From NCBI GenBank assembly GCA_037178675.1, contig JAYMGJ010000599.1, forward strand, positions 17,451 to 81,450: a stretch of DNA of 64,000 nt. The letters are read 5' to 3'. This document shows positions 36,102 through 47,753 of this stretch, in pieces. Numbering within the stretch: the stretch's first letter is position 1; every line of letters begins with the position of its first letter. Made by a program: the position numbers and the translations under genes. The stretch is from Scleroderma bovista. Lineage: Eukaryota; Basidiomycota; Agaricomycetes; Boletales; Sclerodermataceae. The notes below the pieces were generated by a model. The model ran no database searches. It saw only the letters and a program-made list of their open reading frames with translations, and was not told the origin of the DNA.

Positions 36102-37694
36102 ATGGATGAACTTGCACAGGCACGAGTCGGGTTAACTCTACTAGAGGAAAAGGCACGAGATCTTCTCAAACAACTGTTGGACGTCCGTGCCACAATTGCT
36201 ACGCAGCGAGCCAAGATCGATGAACTCAGTCGAACAAGCCTGCGACCAAACATAATCAATCGCCTTCCGACCGAAATATTGGTGTTCATCCTCGACCTTG
36301 ACGTCCACACACATCATCATACCGAGCGGAAGCAGAAATTGGCTAGTGTATGTCAACGCTGGCGCGATGTCATACTACAAACTCCATGCTTCTGGTCGAC
36401 CATCTATGTGGCATCCGATGCCTCTTCAGTAAACACCCATCTGGAAAGGAGCCGTGGAACCCTCCTTGATATTGTCATTCAAGGTGCACCATTCTCTCTA
36501 CCATCGAAGTATCTTGCACTTCTCCCAGGCTTGGACATTGCTGTGGATTGTGCACATCGCTGGCGTAGCCTGTTGGTTACTGCCAGTCATTATTCCATTG
36601 ATGATAATGATTATAACGAGGATGAAGAGCTGCTCACGGACTTCATTGCTGACAGGATTAATCACCTGCATTTCCCTTCTCTCAGAAGTGTCACCATTTC
36701 TCCACTTTGTGATGTCGGATCTCTGGACTTCCTTTCTATAGCTCGTGCCCCGGCTCTCGAACATCTCGAGCTTGGCGAGTTCATGACTATTCATGACATT
36801 TTCAACCCAGTGGCCATGCTAAAAACCCTGAAGATGAATTTCGACGGGGGCCCCTTCATAGATCATCTAGCATGCTGGAGACTGGTCCCAACTCAGGCCT
36901 TGACCAAGCTTTCACTTTCTGGGGAGACGAGGCCATTCTCGCTTCAGCCAAACAGCCTTTGCTTCCCATCTCTTATGTCGCTTGAAATGGTCTGTGTCAC
37001 CAAGACAAGGCCAATCCTGGATGCAATTGTTGCACCTAATCTCGAGCAATTCAACTACACTTCCTCACATCGTGACGACTTGCCGTCTTTCGCATTCAGC
37101 GGATTTAGATCCAAATTCACCAATGTCCGCCAGCTATCCTTTTCTCGTTTCACGCCATTGGATGCAATGTCCCATGATGATATCATGCGTTTTTGCGAAG
37201 CATTCCCCGGCGTGCATCATGTGAAACTGAATGAGGAGGATTGGCCTTACCTTTTCGATCCTCCACCGATTCGAACCGTACCTGGCCTTGATTCTCATAT
37301 TCGGTATCCTGTGGATCTCTGGACTGAACTGAAGAGCTTGACTTTCAATGGGCTACGCTCTAAATGGCTGACTGGTGGTCAGCTCCTGGCGTGGCTTGTC
37401 CATCGACGAGCATCAAGTCTACAGCAATTGCATGTGAAAGTAAAAGGCCATCGTAGTCGGATTGTTCAAGGCATTGAACGACGTTACGTTCCGCTGTACG
37501 AACGTTTGAAAGAGAATTGTATTTTGGAATTGGATGGTTTTTCGTCAAGAGGGGTAAATTCATTCCATATAACAAGCAGTGGCAACTCAATACATTTGGA
37601 TTTAGCATTCACAGGGGCTAACAAGGCTTCTGGACGAGATCGCTGCAGCCTTCTTAGTTGGAGACGTTGGTCATGGCTGGGTATAATGTGGTAG
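36102..37694 (+). CDS. F-box-like domain protein
   Basis: A single-exon 530-residue protein. It starts with a short helix or coiled coil ('LTLLEEKARDLLKQLLDVRA', about 12-31), followed by an F-box-like motif 'INRLPTEILVFILDL' (about 52-66) and 'VCQRWRDVILQTPCFWSTIY' (about 84-103), the hallmark of a very large agaricomycete family. F-box proteins recruit substrates to SCF ubiquitin ligases through Skp1. The rest has loosely leucine-rich stretches but no assignable repeat. I chose the ATG at 36102 because the frame upstream opens only with TTG. It is divergent from Prp43, with 20 bp between start codons. Confidence 0.8.
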   Translation: MDELAQARVGLTLLEEKARDLLKQLLDVRATIATQRAKIDELSRTSLRPNIINRLPTEILVFILDLDVHTHHHTERKQKLASVCQRWRDVILQTPCFWSTIYVASDASSVNTHLERSRGTLLDIVIQGAPFSLPSKYLALLPGLDIAVDCAHRWRSLLVTASHYSIDDNDYNEDEELLTDFIADRINHLHFPSLRSVTISPLCDVGSLDFLSIARAPALEHLELGEFMTIHDIFNPVAMLKTLKMNFDGGPFIDHLACWRLVPTQALTKLSLSGETRPFSLQPNSLCFPSLMSLEMVCVTKTRPILDAIVAPNLEQFNYTSSHRDDLPSFAFSGFRSKFTNVRQLSFSRFTPLDAMSHDDIMRFCEAFPGVHHVKLNEEDWPYLFDPPPIRTVPGLDSHIRYPVDLWTELKSLTFNGLRSKWLTGGQLLAWLVHRRASSLQQLHVKVKGHRSRIVQGIERRYVPLYERLKENCILELDGFSSRGVNSFHITSSGNSIHLDLAFTGANKASGRDRCSLLSWRRWSWLGIMW

Positions 37695-38384
37695 TTCTCT
37701 TTCTTTGACAATATGTATCGTTCGCAATTTCTTATGTAAATAGATCTGTTTGTTTTTGTGTCCAATGAAACCTCTTGTAGTCCTTGACTTCCCCTCCGTC
37801 TTGTCCCTACGCACCGACGAGTGCGAGCAGGTACAACATCGATCAGGTGCTTCCCCGACGCCTAAACAGGTTCTATATTACTAGTTTATTGTAACATTTT
37901 TCTCTGCGGGTATCACATCACTGGAGCCCGGGCTGAAGCAATACAGAACACGTTCACTGATTGTAATGACCAGGAGTGATCAATCTCCCTAGGCAGACCA
38001 AAGACTTCGAGGAAAGGCGGTCGTTCCTTGTCAGCCGGTGCTTTGATTTCATTAATCGCGTGGGAGCTGCCACATTTGAAGCATAATATGTCATAACGCG
38101 CTCCATTTGCTCGATGCGTTACGGCGAAGCTTTTCGGCTTCTATAGAACCGCGTGTTATCCTGTGCCTTTTACCACCACCATCAGTCGAGGATTGTTGCT
38201 GTGCCACCATTCATCTGCCATACTGACGTATATAGGACGTCGACGACCGAAGGACCAACCTGAGTGTATCACCACAACTACACGCCTACCATTCCAATCC
38301 TACAACCATTCGGTTCTGTGAGAAGAGGTATGGATACCATTCACAGATGACGATCCCGTCGAGACTGATACGCACTTGTGCAGC
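37695..38384 (+). promoter_or_regulatory. Intergenic region with HET 2 upstream block
   Basis: No gene was recognised. The right part carries a diverged version of the HET-family upstream block: 'gcgaagcttttcggc' at 38124-38138 (imperfect palindrome), 'gtgttatcctgtgcctttta', a TATA-like 'gtatatagga' near 38227, 'gtatcaccacaacta' near 38268 and 'gaggtatggataccat' just before the gene. The last two are also present before HET 3a and 4. Confidence 0.5.
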
Positions 38385-40754
38385 ATGCGCCTGATCATCG
38401 TAAAAGCTTTCCTTGCGAGGGAGAATTTGATCAGGGAGGAAAAGCCAGTGGAGCGCCGAACCAAAGTTCTCGATTTCAGCGATGAAGAAACAACAGAGTA
38501 CGCGATCCTGTCCCATCGATGGGTTGGGAAAGAAGTGGACTATGACGAAATGGTTGGGCTCGCGAAGATGGCCGTGGAGGACAGAGACGAGATTCGCCAG
38601 CGTGATGGCTATCAAAAGATCCTCCAGAGCTGCGAACAGGCTCGGAAGGATGGATACGAGTGGTTGTGGGTCGACACTTGCTGTATCGACAAGCGAAGCA
38701 GCGCAGAGCTATCCGAGGCCGTCAATTCCATGTATCGGTGGTATGAAAACGCAAAAGTATGCTATGCGTACCTCCACGACGTTCCTGGTTCATCCCTTCC
38801 CACTGCGAGAGACAAAGAGAGGTATCCCGATTTCAAAGGCTGGCCAGAGTGGTTCTCGCGTGGGTGGACGCTACAAGAGTTGATAGCCCCAAGCAATGTC
38901 CAGTTTCTCAACAAGGATTGGCAAAGCATAGGTGACAAGAGGACGCTTGCACCTACCTTGCGAAATATTACTAGAATTCCTGAGCATATATTGATACATG
39001 GACTTGAAGGAAATCGTCCATGTGTTGCTCAAATCATATCATGGGCTGCCCGCCGGACGACGACGCGAGTGGAGGACCGAGCTTATTCGTTGATGGGTCT
39101 GCTGGACGTGAATATGCCGATGTTGTATGGAGAGGGGAAGAGGGCATTTCACCGTCTTCAGTTGGAAATCATCCGCGCATCTAACGACCAAAGCGTTTTT
39201 GCGTGGCATTCACACAAGGAGCAGCCTGGCAGTATCCTTGCGGATGACCCGGGCGACTTCTGGTTTTGTGGTAGAGTGGAGCTGATGGGTCACGACGATT
39301 TCATCCAATGTGTCAAGAAGGAGGTCCCAGAAGAAGAGCTGGACTCGCTCGAGGATCGACTCAGCACATTCCCCGTCACGAATCGCGGCATCCAAATTTG
39401 GCTGCTCCTCCGTCCCCATCACGACTCTCGCACACTCTTCGAAGCCTGGCTGCCGTGCCGTCGTGATCCATGGAAAACACCAGTGACTATCAATCTGGCT
39501 TTGTGGGAATCCAATTACTATAGATGTGCAATGCCGCACGTTGGAGCACCCAAGTTACTATTAGACGGACCTCTACAATTGCGCCAAGTCCATCTCAAAT
39601 ATCAAGACTTGCCGCATCGCAACATTACATTCCAAATTGACGATAGCGTACTCACTGATAATGGTTTCACTTGCTGCGACGCGTACCCAAAGAAATTCAC
39701 AGGAAACACGCTTACGCTGACGAGCACCAATCCCCTTTGCACCAAAGTCTATTCTGATCGTCTAACTAACCATCGCTTTGTAGTGGGCCTTGGACAATTT
39801 TTTCGAAAGGCCTGGATACGTGTCGTTTCTGATGAATCTAACATAGATCCGCAACCTCCAGGCCAGGACTATATCATGCATAACTACTTTAAAATGCTGG
39901 ACAACGCGTCAGAGCATGCACAGCACATGAATAAGGCGCGTTCTAGGGCTGAACAGATCCGCATTATGCACACCCGTCTCCCTCGAACAACCAGGATCCT
40001 TCGGATTTCGTCCGTCACATGGAAGAGCTCAAGGATGTGTGGAGTTAAGCTTGACGTATGTCACGATCCCGGTTTCGGTGGCATATCGGGTGAATGGACA
40101 GCCTTCAATGTTAAAGTAAGTAGTTTTTTTTGCATGTCACACTGACACCTTACTATTTATTTAGGGAACAGACGATCCCGGCTGTGACTGGCGGAGTCTC
40201 ATGATACTCGATCAGCATAGGAAGTGCGGTAGCTACAAAATAGACGGCATGCCCAATGATTTCTCAGACGCACTCGATGGTATCAAAGTGAGCACGCATG
40301 CCTCTTATGCAGTGTTTGAACCTTACAAGAACAGCTGGGGGACTATGGTCACTTTACTGACTCGGAGGAATTCTGTTGCGAAGGAAACCTCTATGCTGAC
40401 CTCGAGTCACTTTCAATGGCGGACATCACCCCAAGGCAGCACGAAGTATCTTCAAAGGATTGTGTAATAGCCTGGAATTGGACGGACATCACGGACATCA
40501 CGGACTTCCGCCGTCTCAGATTATACAAACCACTGATGCTGTCACTTCCAATTGGTAACGACAACCTCAAATCATTGTTAATTTCGCTCTCTACTCGACT
40601 TGACAACAGATACCTCGTCACAAGGGTCATACAATATTCCGATGACCATGACTCAAGCATCATAAGATGTTTATGCGACATTGCAAAGCCATTTATTTGG
40701 TATCGAAATAAAGGCGCTGGTTCTGCGTCAGAGGAGCGGCTGGCCCCGAGTTGA
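38385..40754 (+). CDS. HET-domain protein, family copy 2
   Basis: Exons 38385-40115, 40165-40287 and 40335-40754 (introns 49 and 47 bp) encode about 757 residues with the same structure as copies 1 and 4. The HET domain shows 'EYAILSHRWVGKEVDYDEM', 'WVDTCCIDKRSSAELSEAV' and 'FSRGWTLQELIAP', then 'EDRAYSLMGLLDVNMP'. The C-terminal half is diverged from the others ('FRKAWIRVVSDESN') but keeps landmarks such as 'GIQIWLLLRP' and 'LWESNYYRC'. An upstream ATG at 38348 is out of frame, so the first usable ATG is 38385 (MRLIIVKAF). The third exon carries 'ITPRQHEVS' and a short 'TDITDITDF' duplication. It appears intact; function in recognition or cell death is inferred from the domain only. Confidence 0.88.
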
Positions 40755-41769
40755 GAGCTGAGGCGGAGGGTGACCACAAGGGTTAACGAGGTAGATGAGA
40801 TGGAATTGTGAAGGGCTAGGTTTTTCTCGGTCGTACATTCTCTAGCCGTCTGTTCGTCTACCCTTGCTATGTATGCTTTCGTGTACCATTTCTAAGTACT
40901 TATGCAGCCTCTAGTAATAGTATTGTATTACAAGCGCTCTTGTCCTATGGACGGGCAGAGCTACAGTAGTAGGGAGGGAAATACTACATTTGCAGGATCT
41001 AGTTTGGTAGAGAATAGCTAAGGAGTCGTGTCGGCTTCAAACTATATAATGTGCAACAGGTCAATGCGAAGGTCGAGCGGTCGGAATAGTCTTCGTTGGA
41101 TGGTCCGATCATTTGTGGGAGGATTGAAGTCGAAGGAAAGACCTGGGATACAATGTGTTTGGTTGCGTTGAAGTAAATGGACTTCAACAAAGCGACGATG
41201 AAGACCTGAAATATGAACTCGACCATTGCGCACGAGCGTACTTTTTCGATAGAAATGTTTCGTTGGATCGCACAAATAGCACCGGCTAAACACTCGAAAT
41301 CGAAAAGCACTCACACAGTTAGCGTACAGCGGTAATGAAACATCGTCATCATGCACATTTACACTTGGTGCAAGCAGTGCACGAGCAGCGACATAGGATA
41401 CCCTTATCAACAGCCGTACTTTCAGGCATGCCTCTTATACGCAGGCATGAATTGATGACAACGAAATTGCACACAAACGCCATGAAGAGAGACAAAAGGG
41501 AAGATAGCACAAATCACAGAAAATCGTCAGCACCTACGTGACGACGACTGTGGATGACTGCCTACCAACTAAGTGAACGCACTGAGCCTAGACGCAAAAG
41601 AGATGTCAAAGATGATCGCGAGGAAGCCGCTGCCGCCGGCTACTATGCTGTACCAACTTTTTAATTTCCCCACGAGGGGGAGGGGGGCGGCCATTGACGT
41701 TGGTGCCAATGACATACCGGGAATGATAGGTGGCGATGGAATGGCGTGCTATTGGGCGCTCAGAGTTGC
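40755..41769. other. HET 2 - HET 3a spacer with a block shared with 56715-56950
   Basis: No gene is supported. The segment at about 40915-41140 ('gagctacagtagtaggga', 'ggagtcgtgtcggctt', 'caatgcgaaggtcg') is homologous and in the same + orientation to 56715-56950, upstream of minus-strand HET 4. Short minus-strand open frames lie across both copies, but the peptides are not clearly conserved, so the shared block may be non-coding or a gene remnant. Confidence 0.5.
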
Positions 41770-41956
41770 TTGTTGTGCTATGCTGAAGCTTTTTGGCTAG
41801 AAATCACATGCGCCATGATCCTTGTGCCCTTCCATCATCAATTGTTCCCACTGGCATATAAAGACCTTAACCAACTAAAGAGACCAACCTGATTGTATCA
41901 CCACAACTGCACGTATTCAATTCGTTTAGAGGAGGTATATATACCATCTACAGTTG
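41770..41956 (+). promoter_or_regulatory. Conserved upstream block of HET 3a
   Basis: This contains the palindrome-like 'gctgaagctttttggc' at 41782-41797, 'gatccttgtgcccttcc', TATA-like 'catataaagac' near 41855, 'gtatcaccacaactgcacg' and 'gaggtatatataccatcta', matching the blocks before HET 1, 2 and 4. The promoter survives although the gene it drives is broken. Confidence 0.55.
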
Positions 41957-42695
41957 ATGATTACGGTCGAGATTGACATGCACTTGTGTAGCATGCGCCT
42001 GATCAACGTAGAGGCCTTTCTTGAAAGGGAGCAATTGTTTAGACGAAGAAAGCGAGTTGACCGTCGAGCTAAAGTTCTCGAATTTGGTAACGACGAAGAC
42101 ACGGAGTATGCGATCTTGTCCCATCGGTGGACGGAGCAAGAAGTGGATTATAATGAAGTAGTCAAGCTCGCGAAGATGGACGAGGAGGAGAGAACTGAAA
42201 TTCGCCAGCGTGATGACTATCGAAAGGTCCTCCAGAGCTGCGAGCAGGCGAAGAAGGACGGGTACAAGTGGTTATGGGTCGACACTTGCTATATCGACAA
42301 GCGAAGCAGCGCAGGGACTATGGTCGCTTTACGGACTCCAATAACTGCTGCCGTGAAGGAAACCTCTTTGCTGACCTCAGGTCTCGATCTTTAGAGGTGA
42401 ATATCACCCCAAGGCGGTACAAAATATTTGAAAGGGGAGGGCACGAGAGAGAGAGCGACATTGTGAGGGCGTACGACCACCGTGATTCTTCCATCGAATT
42501 ACACAAACCACTTGGCCTGTCGCTTCCGAGTAACGACGACTTCAAATCACTGTTGGTTTCCCTATCTAGTACTCGACTCACCAGCAGATATCTCATCATA
42601 AGTTGTATGCTCCCCTAACCCTGGCTGGCCTGACTCAGGCACATTGTACAACATTGCAAAGCCATTTGTTTGGCACCTGGTTCTGTGGTGGAGCT
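41957..42695 (+). pseudogene. HET-domain gene 3a with internal deletion
   Basis: It starts like copy 4 ('MITVEIDMHLCSMRLINVEA') and keeps 'EYAILSHRWTEQEVDYNEV' and 'WVDTCYIDKRSSA' (Cys to Tyr in the CCIDK motif). Near 42315 it jumps directly to the third-exon sequence ('GDYGRFTDS' in another frame), losing the rest of exon 1, exon 2 and both introns, about 1.6 kb. The reading frame shifts at the junction and stops at about 42394. The remaining exon 3 ends early after 'SRYLIISCMLP'. Only a short N-terminal HET fragment could be made. Confidence 0.85.
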
Positions 42696-42845
42696 GAGAG
42701 CAGTGAAACGCAAGTGACCAAGTAAGAGTTAATGATGTGGATGACATGGGGTTATGAAGCGCCGTTTTTTCGTCCGTTGTTGTAGGGGTAGTGGATTTGG
42801 CTACTCGTCAATATATTCTTGCATGTGTATCATATCTATTGAGGA

Positions 42846-43190
42846 TACACCTGCTACCCACAGCACTTGACCACTTTTTTTGTTGCCCACTTCACATTCA
42901 TATCCACGATCGCGCCTCATGACTCAATTGACTGAGGCAGTGAGGCACAGAGATGACCTGAGAAAATGGTGTCGTATTCTCGACCCGAAAAAAAAAAACA
43001 TGTTCGCTTACTTACCTACAAGATTTCACCAGCACAGCGGAGTTGCGCGCACAACACGCTGGGCACAGTGTGTGAGTGCAGAGCCATTTATTAGTTGCGG
43101 GGTTTATTGTACTGGTTCCTCGCTGGTGCCGCCTGCAGACGGTGCGCACCTGATTGTCTTGGTCCGAGTGTCGAAACTCGGCCTCGTATT
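42846..43190 (+). repeat. Duplicated 3' flank of HET 3a, truncated
   Basis: This matches the sequence downstream of HET 3b (about 44900-45170): 'acccacagcac', 'gactcaattgactgaggc', 'tattctcgacc', 'caccagc' with 'gcagcg', 'tgccgcctgcagac', 'gagtg' and 'ctcggcctcg'. It breaks off at 'ctcggcctcg', where HET 3b sequence starts. It records that the HET gene plus its flank was a tandem unit before part of the second gene was deleted. Confidence 0.7.
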
Positions 43191-44838
43191 CTCTGATGGG
43201 TCTTCTGGACGTGAATATGCCGATGTTGTATGGGGAGGGGAAGAAGGCTTTTCACCGTCTTCAACTGGAGATCATCCGCACGTCGAACGACCAAAGTATC
43301 TTTGCGTGGGGTTGCAACACGATAGAAGTACGGAGTGGCAGTATCCTTGCGGATGACCCGAGCTTCTTCTCGGGTTGTGATAGGATGGAACTGATGAATC
43401 AAGACGAATTCATCGAATCTATTAGACGTGAAAACCCAAAAGAAGAGCTCCCTTCGATTGAGGACGACACATTCCCCATCACGAATCGCGGCATCCAAAT
43501 CTGGCTGTTCCTCCGTCCCCGTGTTGGCTCTGACTCCGTCTTCGAAGCCCTGCTGCCATGCCGTCCTTTTTCATCGGGTTCACCAGTGGTCATCGATGTG
43601 GCTCTGTGGGAATCCAATTACTATCGATATCCAGGGTCTATGTATCAGGGACAGTCAGGGCGTCTGCAATTACGTCGTGTCTATCTCAGATATCAAGACA
43701 CACCGCATTGCAACACCACATTCGAAATCAATGACAGTGCAATTCTCAGGGAGGGTTTCACCTTCTCGGACACGTGGTCAGATGAACTAATCACAGGGAA
43801 CATGGTCACTCTGAGCACCACAGATCCTCTTTGGGTCAAAGTCTATTCTTGTCATCAAACGTCTCAGTTCGCAGTGGGGTTTGGACAATGCTTTGGCCAG
43901 TGCTGGATATATGTCGCTTGCGAGGAACCTGGCAGGTGTTTTTGGAGCTATGACTCTATGCTGGAGAGAGCGCCAGACTATGCGCGGTCCATGGAGAAGG
44001 CATGTTCTAGAGCTGCCCACTGTCAAGTTTACATTTTGCAAACCTGTCTCCCTCGATCAACCTGGATCCTGCAGACTTCTTATGTCATGTGGAAGAGCTC
44101 AAATATTTGTGGAGTTAAGCTTGAGGTATTTCAGGATCCTGGTTTCGGTAATGTGTCAGGTGAATGGACAGGTTTCGACGTTGATTTAAGTAGATTCTTT
44201 TTTGTGCACGCACATTCAATACCATCTTGATATTGCAAATAGGGGACAGACGATCCCGACCGCGACTGGCGGGGTCTCATGATACCCCATTATCCGAAGG
44301 AGGAGAAATGCTGTGAACTATTTGTGGATGGGGTCTGTATGAAATTCTCATATGCACCTCGTGGTATAAAGGTGACTACACATACCTTTCATACAATGTT
44401 CGAGTCTTACGAGAACAGCTGGGGGACTATGGTCACTTCTCGGACTCCGGGGACTTCTGCTACGAAGGAAACCTCTTTACTGACCTCAGGTCACTCTCTT
44501 TGAAAACGGACATCACCCCAAAGCAGCACAAAATATCTGGGCGTGGATACCAGAGAGAGAGCAACCTTGTGAGGGCGTACCACTGCGACTTCTCCGGTAG
44601 TGTCACCGATTTATACGAACCACTTGGCCTGTCGCTTCCGAGTAACAACGACTTGAAATTATTGTTGGTTTCCCTCTCTACTCGACTCACCGACAGGTAT
44701 CTCATCAGAAGGGTCATACAATGTCTCTCTGACCCTCGCCGGCCTGGCGCAGGCACAACACATTGGTACAACGTTGCAAAGCCATTTGTTTGGCATCGGA
44801 AGGAACGCGCTGGGGAGAGCGATGAGGCGGAGTTATGA
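43191..44838 (+). pseudogene. HET-family gene 3b, 5'-truncated
   Basis: Homology to copies 1, 2 and 4 starts abruptly at 'YSLMGLLDVNMPMLYGEG' (about residue 240), so the whole HET domain is missing. The remaining exon 1 reaches 'FDVD' at 44185, exon 2 is 44243-44371 and exon 3 is 44419-44838, all open. The exon-1 donor, GTAAGT in the other copies, reads TTAAGT here (44186), so intron 1 would not splice normally. There is no family promoter directly upstream. Long open frames remain, which suggests that loss is recent. Confidence 0.85.
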
Positions 44839-44839
44839 A

Positions 44840-45425
44840 CGTCTGTTGTTCTGGTAGTGTATTTGGCTGTCCGTCTATGGCACGCACATATTTCATCTCT
44901 ACTACGGATATGGATGTTACCCACAGCACATCCACGAATTCACGTCACGACTCAATCGACTGAGGCACAGAGAACAGTGTGATGTTGTATTCTTGACCTG
45001 GAACAAAAGACGGCCACTTGCCTAGTACAAGACTCCACCAGCGCAGCGTGCGCGCACAGTAGTATTCCGGGGTTCGTTGTACCCGAAGAACAAATGCCGC
45101 CTGCAGACGACCGTAAGTACCTGATCGTTTACTTCCGAGTGCCGAGGCGCGGGCCGCTCGGCCTCGCAGAGGTATGCCAGGCTGTGCAGTAGAGTACTAC
45201 TACATCCACGTCGACAGACCATGGGTTCGGGATCAGGAGTGTCTGGGCGGGGACGATACACGAGCAGAGTGGCTAGTAAAGCTGAGGGGACCTTAGACTT
45301 CGTCTATGTGCTCTTGACTGTTTTGTGGGTCCGCACGAGGAAGGTGATAGAACGGAGCGCTGGGGGTGGATGTTTGAGTCCATGGCATGCGCAGACTGAG
45401 CGTGTATTCCGTTGTCACGCCGGGT
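44840..45425 (+). repeat. 3' flank unit shared with HET 4
   Basis: Downstream of HET 3b the sequence matches the region downstream of HET 4 on the minus strand (about 53930 to 53345): 'gactgaggcacagaga', 'ggggttcgttgtacc', 'gacagaccatgggttcggga', 'ggacgat', 'gacttcgtctatgtgctctt' and 'catggcatgcgcagactgag'. Part has protein-like potential in the same frame in both copies ('DFVYVLLT' here, 'DFVYALLT' there), so it may be the remains of a neighbour gene duplicated with the HET gene. Confidence 0.6.
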
Positions 45426-45843
45426 CGTAGCTTTAGTGGATATGCCTCCAACCTGGAACTGGGGCAGTCGACCTGTTAGGGGCGCCGCAACAACCACTAG
45501 GGAGTTTTGGTGGTTGTACCATGTGTCTCCGCAAACTGGATTTCCTCCTAGTAGGTTCGCAAGCTAGTGCAGGGCGGGCGCATTCAAAAAGAACTGCCTA
45601 GCCTTGCGAGTGGAAATTGTGCGCTTTCTTCGTCTTCCTTGTTTGACTGCCGCCCCAAGGTCCGCTTCTCTTCGCAGGAACTGTCTAGTAGCTGTAGCAG
45701 ATTGAAACACGCTGAGCCTAGGTGTTTGTCAAAAAAAGAACTCATTTTCCGACGGACCTGTAGTGATCATGTACACAAACAAGATGAGGTAGTATTATAC
45801 ATGTCTATTCACTTCTTCGCCAACCTCAGCCGCGACAAACACC
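45426..45843. other. Spacer without recognised feature
   Basis: I saw no gene, repeat or RNA here. The right end should contain the 3' untranslated part of the makorin-like gene, which ends at 45844. Confidence 0.4.
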
Positions 45844-47663
45844 TCAACTAGTCCGAGCAGCATTCGTTGATTTCGTCGGCCCCGAACGTGCCCACTGAGC
45901 CTCACGCCCTCCCTCGACTCGACCATTGCACGGACTACTCCACACTACACGTCCCCGCCCATCTGTCACGAACGGCGGCTCGCTAGGATGATCAGAGTCA
46001 GCTGAATCACCTCGCGTCCCTCCTCCAACGACCGACGCGTCGTGAGCATCACCATCCGCGGCGTGACAAGGATCAGCCCCTGGAACGGGCGAAGAAGGCG
46101 GTACAGGCGCCGAGTCTTGAATCGCGCGCGCATCAGCAGTCTCATCTTCGTATGAATCAGAGGGGGATACCGCCTCATTGCTATCCTCATCTGACACATT
46201 CATGATGAGCGCCCCTCGGTTGTTAAAAGTCGCTGTGGTGCTGAGCCGTGGTGATGGTGTGTTTCTCGCCGGCGTTGATCCAGATGGACTGGAAACAGTG
46301 GTTGGGACTGGTTCGACGGGGTCGACTGATTCGTCACTCGCATCAGCATTTGGAGGGGCCATATCTCTGGTATCGGGTGTAGCACTTGTCGGAAGAGGCA
46401 CAGGAGAATCGGGCGAACGCTGTCCATCGTCGTCATCCGAGGTTTGCGCGGTCTCATCTGCTTCAGCCATCATTTGTCGCATCACGAGATCATCCAGCTG
46501 GACGAAAGTATGGTTCACGTAAGCTAAAGTGGCGGGACACTTACGATAGTGAGGGAGTAGGAAAGACTGCCGACTCACCAGTGCGTCGAATAACTCTTCG
46601 GTATAGAAGTAATCGTCTATGTCATCATCCGATTCGTCATAGGCGGTTTCGTCAAAATTCAGGGGTGAATAGGTTCTCGGCGCGCCAAAGAAAAATTGAA
46701 TGGGAATCCCATCATGCATGACTGAAGAGGCACGACGATTCCCATTATTCCTTTGGGATCTCCTATAATACTGAGACAACACGTCACTGTGATTCGTTCG
46801 AGAAGACGCAGTGCGACTCACTTTCATGGCTTGCCGTGCTCCATGACGAAATACGTGCGGTGTGCCATCGGGATTGGTGTGCTTATAGAAGCAATCGGAT
46901 CCGAATGGACAGCATGGCTTTCCGGCACGCGATGTCTCCTCAAAGTACCTATCCAACCAGCTTAGCATGCCAATTTTGAAGTATACCACGACTTACTTGC
47001 AGGGCACCCTTGCCATACTGGCCTTGTAAGCATTCACGATCACGGTCTTCTGAGGATGTTCGGAAGGGAAGAAATGTGTGGAGGGGGTGATAAAACGGGA
47101 AGGTCTACGACAAAGCGGGCAACACTTGATCGCACCGGTGGACACCATATCTAATGATTTCCCGTCTTTATTGCGCCACTGCCGAATACACTAACACGAG
47201 CGTTAGCTGGAAGGTTAATCCAAGACTATGCATAGATACCTGTAAACAAAAGACGTGGCTGCAGTCCGCTGCGCACAGTAGTGAGCAACGAAAGGGGAAG
47301 CGCAGTCGATGTACAACATACTCAACAAGCCATAAGTGACGGGCTTCTCCATGCAGATACAGCATGGCTCTGCATCGACTTGCGTACGTTGATCGCCCGG
47401 AGGCGACTTGGGGTGTTCGTGACGGAACCAACATGCATCACCGCGAGTACAGTGACCTACACACGGCGTCAAGACGATACGGTGCAAGGACAACAGAAAG
47501 ATATACCCTTGACGAAATATCGGCACACCTTTCCTTTGTCGTAAGGTGTCAATTGCTCGTCGGCGCCGTGGAGAAACTTGCAGCTGTCACCAGCAAAGCA
47601 GCCTCTTGAGGTATTATAGTATCGACAGATTCCGCGCGATTTCGACGTTACAGGGCGATCCAT
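45844..47663 (-). CDS. Makorin-like RING/CCCH E3 ubiquitin ligase
   Basis: Zinc-finger order matches makorins. It starts at the ATG at 47663 with a first CCCH finger 'ICRYYNTSRGCFAGDSCKFL'. A second CCCH is 'VCRYFVKG', spliced to 'CTRGDACWFRHEH'. The RING begins 'PCCICMEKPVTYGLL', continues 'CSHVFCLQ' and 'CIRQWRNKDGK' across an intron, and closes with 'IKCCPLCRRPSRF'. After 'YFEETSRAGKPCCPFGSDCF' comes a last CCCH-like unit 'FYKHTNPDGTPHVFRHG'. The C-terminal part (from about 46600 down) is acidic and Ser/Thr-rich with no domain. Makorins are RNA-binding ubiquitin ligases. Introns are short. The start codon lies 90 bp from the divergent HFI1 start. Confidence 0.8.
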
Positions 47664-47753
47664 GAGTGCATTTGCAGGTTCCCTGAGTCTGAGGTGCAAT
47701 GGGGGTTTGACACGGAAAGAGGAGGGAGAGCAAGTCAGGATTCCCACGCTCCA

